Of a DNA stretch of 64,000 nucleotides, positions 56,824 to 64,000 are shown in pieces. Within the stretch, counting starts at the first letter, position 1, and each line of letters opens with the position of its first letter. The notes below the pieces were generated by a model. It searched no databases and had not been told where the DNA came from. It saw only the letters and a program-made list of their open reading frames with translations. Position numbers and translations under genes: made by a program. The DNA lies in NCBI RefSeq assembly GCF_002796605.1, contig NZ_CP024923.1, positions 868,001-932,000 on the forward strand, given 5' to 3'. The DNA comes from Sphingomonas psychrotolerans. Its GTDB lineage: Bacteria > Pseudomonadota > Alphaproteobacteria > Sphingomonadales > Sphingomonadaceae.

Positions 56824-57273
56824 TCAGGCGATCACGGGTTCGACGTTGAGCCATGTTCCCGTCGCGCCGATGATCCGCACATGGGTGCCGACCGGGGCGT
56901 CTGGTCCGGAGGCGAGCCACTCGCCGTCGCCGACGCGGACCTTGCCCTTGCCCGCCGCGATCGGCTCGACCACCGTCACCACTTCGCCGATCAGTCGGGC
57001 GACCCGGTCGTTGAGCAAAGGATCGGCGCTCGGCACTGGATTGTTGATGTACCAGCGACGCCCGATCGCGACCGCCGCCGATGCGGCGACAACGAACACT
57101 GCGACCTGGAACGGCAGTGCGAAACCGGGGATGATCAGCGTCACGACGCCGGTCACCGCTGCCCCCGCTGCGACGAAGACGAGGAAGATGCCTGGCACCA
57201 GCAATTCGGTGATGGCGAGCACCGCCGCGAGGATCAGCCACGACAGCCCGGGTGTGGCGAGCAGCGTGTTCAT
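56824..57273 (-). CDS. NfeD-like membrane protein
   Basis: The 149-residue protein has two or three membrane helices (LSWLILAAVLAITELLVPGIFLVFVAAGAAVTGVV and IPGFALPFQVAVFVVAASAAVAIG) and a C-terminal OB-fold (DRVARLIGEVVTVVEPIAAGKGKVRVGDGEWLA). This is the short NfeD form that pairs with an SPFH protein. The partner is encoded 3 bp upstream in the same operon. The function is unclear; it is linked to membrane microdomains. Confidence 0.88.
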   Translation of the reverse strand: MNTLLATPGLSWLILAAVLAITELLVPGIFLVFVAAGAAVTGVVTLIIPGFALPFQVAVFVVAASAAVAIGRRWYINNPVPSADPLLNDRVARLIGEVVTVVEPIAAGKGKVRVGDGEWLASGPDAPVGTHVRIIGATGTWLNVEPVIA

Positions 57274-57276
57274 CGT

Positions 57277-58263
57277 TCAGCTCTCCTGTGTGCCGAAGGG
57301 CGTCGGTCGCGCGCGCGTCGGGGCGGGCGGCGCCGGAGGCTTGGGGCCGCCGCCGCCGATCGCTTCGCGCGCCAGTTCGCCGATTCCGCCCAGCGTACCC
57401 ATCAGCTGGGTCGCCTCGACCGGGAACAGGATGGTCTTGGCGTTGGGCGAAGTCGCGAACTTTCCGATCGCCTCGACATATTTCTGGGCGATGAAATAGT
57501 TGATCGCCTGGGTGCTGCCGCTCTCGATCGCATCGGAGACCATGCGCGTTGCCGAGGCCTCTGCCTCTGCCGAACGCTCCCGCGCCTCGGCGTCGCGGAA
57601 GGCGGCTTCGCGGCGGCCCTCGGCTTCGAGGATCTGCGACTGCTTCTGGCCCTCGGCGCGGAGGATCTCGGAAGCGCGCATGCCCTCGGCCTCAAGGATG
57701 TTGGCGCGCTTCTCGCGCTCGGCTTTCATCTGGCGGCCCATTGCGTTGACGATGTCGGCGGGCGGGCGGATGTCCTTGATCTCGACGCGGGTGATCTTGA
57801 CGCCCCAGGGGGTGGTCGCGTGATCGACCACGTTGAGCAAGCGCGCGTTGATCTCGTCGCGCTTCGACAGCGTCTCGTCGAGATCCATCGAGCCCATCAC
57901 GGTGCGCAGGTTCGTCGTGGTCAGCTGGAGCAAGGCGACATAGAGATCCGACACCTCATAGGCGGCCTTGGCGGCATCGAGGACCTGGAAGAAAACGACC
58001 CCGTCGGTCGAGATCATCGCATTGTCCTTGGTGATGATTTCCTGCCCCGGAATGTCGATCACCTGCTCCATCATGTTCACCTTGCGGCCGACGCGATAGA
58101 AGAAGGCAGGGTAGAAATTGAGCCCGGGGGAGGCGACCGCGGTGAAGCGCCCGAAATATTCTATCGTATATTGATAGCCTTGGGTGACGATCTTCACACT
58201 GGAGAAGAGGTAGAGCAGCACCACCGCCACCATCACGACGAGAAATACGTTCAGCATATCCAT
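57277..58263 (-). CDS. SPFH/band 7 protein (stomatin-like)
   Basis: The 328-residue protein has one N-terminal membrane helix, the band 7 domain (VTQGYQYTIEYFGRFTAVASPGLNFYPAFF, VQVLDAAKAAYEVSDLYVALLQLTTTNLRTVMGSMDLDETLS) and a long Ala/Glu-rich coiled coil (KAEREKRANILEAEGMRASEILRAEGQKQ). It is of the paraslipin/HflC-like type, assembling in the inner membrane. It forms an operon with the NfeD-like gene. Confidence 0.92.
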   Translation of the reverse strand: MDMLNVFLVVMVAVVLLYLFSSVKIVTQGYQYTIEYFGRFTAVASPGLNFYPAFFYRVGRKVNMMEQVIDIPGQEIITKDNAMISTDGVVFFQVLDAAKAAYEVSDLYVALLQLTTTNLRTVMGSMDLDETLSKRDEINARLLNVVDHATTPWGVKITRVEIKDIRPPADIVNAMGRQMKAEREKRANILEAEGMRASEILRAEGQKQSQILEAEGRREAAFRDAEARERSAEAEASATRMVSDAIESGSTQAINYFIAQKYVEAIGKFATSPNAKTILFPVEATQLMGTLGGIGELAREAIGGGGPKPPAPPAPTRARPTPFGTQES

Positions 58264-58314
58264 TCCCCCGACTCCCCTCGCATTTCCTCCGCCTTGCTAG
58301 CATAGAGTCGGGCC

Positions 58315-59127
58315 ATGACCACAGCCCGACTGGCGCCCCGCACTGCGCTGTTCCTTCCGGCCTCCAATCCGCGCGCGATCGCCAAGGCGCGCGGGCTCGA
58401 CGCCGACATGGTGATCCTCGATCTGGAGGATGCCGTGCGCGACGATGCCAAGGCCGAAGCGCGAGCGGCGGCAGTGGCGGCGGTTGCCGAAGGGTTCGGG
58501 CATCGCCTGTGCGCGATCCGGATAAACGGCATCGAATCGGCCGAGCATGCCGCCGATCTCGACGCCGTGGCGGCATCCGTATGCGATTTCGTCGTCGTGC
58601 CCAAGGTCGAGACGGTGGCGGATGCAGCGGCGATCGCCGAGGCTGTCGGCAAGCCGCTGCTCGCGATGATAGAGACTCCGCTCGGGGTGCTCGCGGCGGC
58701 CGATATCGCGGCGGTACCGGGCGTTGGGGGGCTCGTCGCCGGAGTGAACGATCTGCGTGCGACGCTCGGCATTCCTGCCGGTGCCGGGCGCGAGGGATTG
58801 ATATTGTCGCTCCAGACGATCGTGCTGGCGGCGCGGGCGAGCGCGGTCTGGGCGATCGACGGGGTGTTCAACGCGCTCGACGATGCCGAGGGGCTTGGCG
58901 CGGAGTGCCGCTACGGACGTGTGCTCGGCTTCGACGGCAAGTCGCTGATCCATCCGAACCAGATCCCTGTAGCGGCGCAGGCATTCGGACCCGGCGAAGC
59001 CGAGCTTGCCGAAGCACGGGCGCTGATCGCGGCCGCGACCGGCGGCGCCGAGCGGTTCGGCGATCGGATGATCGAGGCGATGCATGTCGCACAGGCGCGC
59101 GCGCTGATCGAGCGGCACCGCGGCTAA
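58315..59127 (+). CDS. HpcH/HpaI-family aldolase/citrate lyase (CitE-like)
   Basis: The 270-residue protein opens TALFLPASNPRAIAKARGLDADMVILDLEDAVRDDAKAEAR, the CitE-type barrel start. It has VVVPKVETVADA, IETPLGVLAA, GVNDLRATLG and FNALDDAEGLGAECRYGRVLGFDGKSLIHPNQI. Its likely reactions are cleavage of malyl- or citramalyl-CoA or a similar thioester. The exact substrate is not clear. Confidence 0.87.
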   Translation: MTTARLAPRTALFLPASNPRAIAKARGLDADMVILDLEDAVRDDAKAEARAAAVAAVAEGFGHRLCAIRINGIESAEHAADLDAVAASVCDFVVVPKVETVADAAAIAEAVGKPLLAMIETPLGVLAAADIAAVPGVGGLVAGVNDLRATLGIPAGAGREGLILSLQTIVLAARASAVWAIDGVFNALDDAEGLGAECRYGRVLGFDGKSLIHPNQIPVAAQAFGPGEAELAEARALIAAATGGAERFGDRMIEAMHVAQARALIERHRG

Positions 59128-59207
59128 GCTCCGGGATTTCCCTGCGATGTCGCCGGGGGCTGGCAAGGCTATGCGCCGCCGCCAACACGGTTCTGCAGGG
59201 TGAGACC

Positions 59208-59606
59208 ATGTCCGAACTTCATGATCTGCACGCCCAGCTGCTGCAAATGCTGGACGAACTCGAGGAACTGACGGCGCAACCCGCTCCGGACGAGGCGGCG
59301 TTGGCGAGCCTGCGCTATCGGCTGACGCGAACCAGCAGCGCGCGGCGCAGGCTGATCGACTCGCTCTGCATCGAGCTCAGGCCGACGCTGCTCGCGAGCG
59401 AAGTCGCGCCGCTCGATGTGCTCCACGGCAGCAACACTGCCGCCATGACGGCGTCGTCCGAGCATATCAGCATCTGGAGCCTGCGGGAGATCGTGAAGAA
59501 CTGGCCGGGCTATTGCCAGGCTTCGCTCGCGCTGCGCCGTTCGATGCGAGCGCAGATCGAAGCCGAGAGGGCCGTGCTCTATCCGCATCTGCAGGACGGC
59601 AGTTAA
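59208..59606 (+). CDS. Hypothetical helical protein
   Basis: The 132-residue protein MSELHDLHAQLLQMLDELEE is a long helical protein with RLTRTSSARRRLIDSLCIELRP and EHISIWSLREIVKNWPGYCQASLALRRSMRAQIEAERAVLYPHL. It has a hemerythrin-like general look (a helical bundle with scattered His), but no clear metal motif. It lies 80 bp before guaB. Confidence 0.7.
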   Translation: MSELHDLHAQLLQMLDELEELTAQPAPDEAALASLRYRLTRTSSARRRLIDSLCIELRPTLLASEVAPLDVLHGSNTAAMTASSEHISIWSLREIVKNWPGYCQASLALRRSMRAQIEAERAVLYPHLQDGS

Positions 59607-59623
59607 CGCAGACCCGGCACTAG

Positions 59624-61144
<1,521 letters not shown>

Positions 61145-61305
61145 ACCAGACCCATGCCGTTTCGGCTTCCAATGTAGGATTTCTTCTGCTTCGGTTCCGC
61201 GATGCGCTGCGCGGCACATTTCGGCCTGCTTCTCGAGTGCGCGATGATCTGCGATCCAAAGTTTACGAATGAACCGCGTCTCCCGCAACTTTGGGATGCT
61301 CGCCG

Positions 61306-62493
61306 ATGACTCCCGCTGCCCGAACGCAGGCGGCGATCGAGTTGCTCGACCGGATCATCGCGGCGGCCCGCGATCAGGGCGCCGCGGCCGACACGCTGAT
61401 TGCGCGCTGGTTCGCCGAGCGCCGTTACGCCGGCTCGAAGGATCGCCGGGCGGTGCGCGAACTGGTCTATGATGCCATCCGTCTGTGTGGCGAGCGGCCC
61501 GAGAGCGGTCGTGCGGCGATGCTGGCGCTGGTGAAGCAGCAGCCCGACATCGCGGACACGTTCGATGGATCGCCTTATGGCCCCGCGTCGATCGCGCCCG
61601 ACGAGGCGACCGCGACCGCTGGCCATGCTCCGGGCTGGCTGATCAAGAAGCTGCGGGCGTCCGACATCGGCATCGATGAGCAGGCCGCTTTGCTGGGGCG
61701 GGCGCCGCTCGACATCCGCGTCAACCGGCTCAAGGCGACGCGGGACGAGATCGAGTCCGAACTGCCCGGCGCCGAGCCGCTTGCCTTCGCGCCCGACGCG
61801 TTGCGTTTGCCGCACGACACCAAGGTCGATCAGCTTCCCGCGCACGCCGCGGGTCTGCTCGAAGTGCAGGATTCCGGCAGCCAATTGGTCACGCTCGCGG
61901 CGGGCGCGCGGGCAGGGCAACATGTCGTCGACCTCTGCGCAGGTGGCGGCGGCAAAACGCTTGCGCTGGCTGCGTTGATGGCGAATCAGGGCAGTATCCT
62001 CGCCTGCGATATCGATCGCGGCCGTCTTCAGCGACTTCCCGATCGCGCTGCCCGGGCAGGCGTCACGATCGCCGAGACCCGGCTGCTCAACCCCAATCGC
62101 GAGGCCGAGCAACTCGGCGATCAGGAGGCGCGTGCCGATGTGGTGTTCGTCGATGCGCCTTGCTCCGGCACCGGCACCTGGCGGCGAAACCCCGAAGCGC
62201 GCTGGCGGTTGAGCCATCAGCGGCTCGACAAATTGGTTGCGACCCAGCGCCACATCATGGGGCTCGCCGCCCATCTGGTGCGACCGGGTGGGGCTTTGGT
62301 CTATGTCGTCTGCTCGGTGCTCGACGACGAAGGGGCGGGGCAGGTGGCCGCGTTCCTCAATGCCTTTCCCGGCTGGACCGCGGAGACACCGGCGCCGGGG
62401 GCGGGCCGGCCGCGCGGTGCTGGACTCCGGCTCACGCCGCTGGCGGATTCGACCGACGGCTTTTTTGTCGCGAAGATAATGCGGCCATGGTAG
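61306..62493 (+). CDS. rsmB: 16S rRNA (cytosine-967-C5)-methyltransferase RsmB/NOL1-NOP2 family
   Basis: The 395-residue protein has an N-terminal NusB-like helical domain (residues 1-150, IELLDRIIAAARDQ...ARWFAERRYAGSKDRRAVRELVYDAI), then the SAM-binding domain: VDLCAGGGGKTLALAALM, VDAPCSGTGTWRRNPE, and a late VCSVLDDEGAGQV. The two catalytic cysteines are in the APCSG and VCSV motifs. The start is the ATG at 61306; an upstream ATG at 61291 is weaker. Confidence 0.9.
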   Translation: MTPAARTQAAIELLDRIIAAARDQGAAADTLIARWFAERRYAGSKDRRAVRELVYDAIRLCGERPESGRAAMLALVKQQPDIADTFDGSPYGPASIAPDEATATAGHAPGWLIKKLRASDIGIDEQAALLGRAPLDIRVNRLKATRDEIESELPGAEPLAFAPDALRLPHDTKVDQLPAHAAGLLEVQDSGSQLVTLAAGARAGQHVVDLCAGGGGKTLALAALMANQGSILACDIDRGRLQRLPDRAARAGVTIAETRLLNPNREAEQLGDQEARADVVFVDAPCSGTGTWRRNPEARWRLSHQRLDKLVATQRHIMGLAAHLVRPGGALVYVVCSVLDDEGAGQVAAFLNAFPGWTAETPAPGAGRPRGAGLRLTPLADSTDGFFVAKIMRPW

Positions 62494-62522
62494 CGCTACG
62501 CGCCTCAGTTTCGGAGATTTTG

Positions 62523-63029
62523 ATGCGGATCACTGCGATTTCGGCTGCCGCCGCGCTGATGGTGCTTTCGGTTTCGACCTCGCTGATGGCGCAGCGCCCC
62601 GACGATCAGATCGAGCCCAGGTCGCTCGCGCTGCTTCAGGAAGGCCGTACGGCAAAGGCGGCCGGCAACCTCGATGGCGCGCAGGACGCACTGGAGAGCG
62701 CGCTCGCGGTCGATCCGCGCAACCGTGAGGCTTTCCTCGTCCTCGCCGATATCGCGCGGGCGCGCGGACTGCCCGGCAAGGCGATCCGCTTCTACAGCGA
62801 GGCGTTGGCGCTCGAGCCCAACGACCTTTCGGCGCTCCGCGGGCAGGGCGAGGCGCTGGTCGCCAAGGGCGCGACAGTAAAGGCCAAGGAAAATCTGGCG
62901 AAGATCAAGGCGGCCTGTGGCGGCGAGTGCAACGATGCGACTGTCCTTGCCGCGTCGATCGCCAAGGGCCCTCCGGTGACTGCGACGGCGCAGGCCGAGC
63001 CGGCCAGGCCGACGCCCGCCAAACCCTAA
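62523..63029 (+). CDS. Secreted TPR-like protein
   Basis: The 168-residue protein has a signal peptide ([24 protein letters not shown]). Its TPR-like helices are [61 protein letters not shown], and [27 protein letters not shown]. The tail is proline/alanine-rich, with one possible disulfide (AACGGECN). The role is unknown. Confidence 0.82.
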   Translation: MRITAISAAAALMVLSVSTSLMAQRPDDQIEPRSLALLQEGRTAKAAGNLDGAQDALESALAVDPRNREAFLVLADIARARGLPGKAIRFYSEALALEPNDLSALRGQGEALVAKGATVKAKENLAKIKAACGGECNDATVLAASIAKGPPVTATAQAEPARPTPAKP

Positions 63030-63841
63030 CTCAGCGCGCGAGCGAGCGCGACATATTCGGCGACCGAGACGGTCTCGGCGCGACGGCTCGAATCGATGCC
63101 GAGCTGTTCCAACGCGGCGAGCGCGCCGGGAACCCCCTTCAGGCTCTGCCGCAGCATCTTGCGCCGCTGTCCGAACGCCGCGCCGGTCAGCGTCTCGAGC
63201 ACCGCCAGCCGCACGCCTTCGGGCGCCTCGGCCGGAACGATGTGGACCACCGCGGACGTCACTTTGGGGGGCGGCGTGAAGGCCGAGCGGTGGACCGTCA
63301 TTGCGATCCGCGGCGTGGAGCGCCACTGCGCCAGCACCGCCAGCCGGCCATAGGCTTCGGATCCCGCCGGCGCGACGATGCGTTCGGCGACTTCCTTCTG
63401 GAACATCAGGGTGAGGCTTGCCCACCACGGCTCCCAGCTTGCCGAGAGCCAGCCGACCAGCAGCGCGGTGCCGACATTGTAAGGCAGATTGGCGACGATG
63501 TGCGGCTTTCCCGCGAATAGCGCCGGTGCGTCGACTTGGAGCGCATCGCCCTCGATCACCGTAAGCTTGCCGGAAAAGAAATCGCCTAGTTCGGCGAGCG
63601 CGGGAATGCAGCGCCGGTCGCGCTCCACGGCAGTGACCGACGCTCCCCTTTCGAGCAATGCCCGGGTGAGCCCGCCGGGGCCTGGCCCCACTTCGAACAC
63701 CTCGGCGCCCGCGAGATCGCCGGGAACGCGGGCGATGCGGGCAAGCAATTGATGGTCGAAGAGGAAGTTCTGCCCCAGTGCCTTGCTCGCGCTGAGACCG
63801 TGTCTGCGAATGACGTCGCGGAGCGGTGGCAGTTCGGTCAC
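63026..63841 (-). CDS. rsmA: 16S rRNA (adenine-1518,1519-N6)-dimethyltransferase
   Basis: The 271-residue protein has [19 protein letters not shown], the SAM motif [30 protein letters not shown] and the [15 protein letters not shown] motif with the catalytic Asn-Leu-Pro-Tyr. It also shows [10 protein letters not shown]. It dimethylates two adjacent adenines in 16S rRNA. The start GTG 63841 overlaps the pdxA stop. Confidence 0.95.
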   Translation of the reverse strand: MTELPPLRDVIRRHGLSASKALGQNFLFDHQLLARIARVPGDLAGAEVFEVGPGPGGLTRALLERGASVTAVERDRRCIPALAELGDFFSGKLTVIEGDALQVDAPALFAGKPHIVANLPYNVGTALLVGWLSASWEPWWASLTLMFQKEVAERIVAPAGSEAYGRLAVLAQWRSTPRIAMTVHRSAFTPPPKVTSAVVHIVPAEAPEGVRLAVLETLTGAAFGQRRKMLRQSLKGVPGALAALEQLGIDSSRRAETVSVAEYVALARALS

Positions 63842-64000
63842 TGGTTCAGTGCGACCGCTTCTGCCCGGCGCTCTGCCTGCGCCGCGGCCATGCGGATCGC
63901 GGCGATCATCGCGCCAGGATTGGCTTGGTCGCGGCCGGCAATGCCGAACGCGGTACCGTGATCGGGCGAGGTTCGGACGATCGGCAGGCCGAGCGTGGTA
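63838..64000 (-). CDS. pdxA: 4-hydroxythreonine-4-phosphate dehydrogenase, C-terminal end (partial)
   Basis: The window ends inside this gene. The last 53 codons read [17 protein letters not shown], the metal-binding C-terminal region of PdxA, then [20 protein letters not shown] and a short tail. PdxA with PdxJ builds the pyridoxal ring. The pdxA-rsmA order is widespread in proteobacteria. Confidence 0.9.
   Translation of the reverse strand, partial: TTLGLPIVRTSPDHGTAFGIAGRDQANPGAMIAAIRMAAAQAERRAEAVALNQ

Noticed and set aside
55387..58305. A 972-codon plus-strand open frame
   Set aside because: It covers the DUF885, NfeD and SPFH genes in antisense. The composition is a GC-driven artefact.

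Overview
The window is a dense, GC-rich stretch of an alphaproteobacterial chromosome, most likely Sphingomonas or a close sphingomonad. The reasons are the codon bias, a CckA-type hybrid kinase, the gene order chvI-chvG-hprK-rapZ-EIIA-HPr next to pckA, a TonB-dependent receptor, many GTG starts and 4-bp stop/start overlaps. No rRNA, tRNA or CRISPR array was recognised. Nearly all of the window is coding; the longest non-coding stretches hold inverted palindromic repeats or a dead insertion sequence.

Positions 1-750 hold the end of an ECF-type sigma factor and an overlapping membrane protein. Positions 987-12468 are the accessory region: about a dozen co-directional genes that look like an undescribed peptide (RiPP- or bacteriocin-like) locus. 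Three tiny genes (987, 3758, 3934) encode 46-50 residue peptides with glycine-rich hydrophobic C-terminal halves; the last two share the leader motif LPxLDxEVG. Each precursor block is followed by strong RNA hairpins and then by a pair of genes, A then B. B is a cupin-fold protein with a conserved HxPHDH motif and a HEAT-like tail. A is a second family with the same kind of tail. The precursor-hairpin-A-B module occurs twice, separated by a winged-helix regulator. After it come, all overlapping by 4 bp, an ABC exporter without a peptidase domain, a small membrane protein, a membrane-fusion protein, a MacB/LolD-type ATPase and two FtsX-type permeases. The simplest reading is peptide production, modification, export and self-protection. 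The modification chemistry is unknown.

The region is closed by a decayed IS481-like transposase (12535-13326). From 13376 on the window is ordinary chromosome: dctA, an M28 peptidase, ettA, a Uma2 protein, DoxX, acylphosphatase, greB, slt, dapA, a TonB-dependent receptor with a possible Pho box, smpB, an M13 peptidase, cckA and a single-domain response regulator, a Coq7-like di-iron protein, MOSC, enoyl-CoA hydratase, N-formylglutamate amidohydrolase and ilvD. These are followed by nnrED, a TrmA/RlmD-type methyltransferase, truA-fmt, recR, def, rmuC, a TrmH-type methyltransferase, the HPr-EIIA-RapZ-HprK-ChvG-ChvI regulatory block, pckA, a DUF885 protein, the NfeD/SPFH pair, a CitE-like lyase, guaB, rsmB, rsmA and the end of pdxA.

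Three inverted-repeat intergenic elements (near 21028, 29933 and 37516) share a CCTCCC/GGGAGG core. The third supplies the ribosome binding site of a lipoprotein gene that looks frameshifted.
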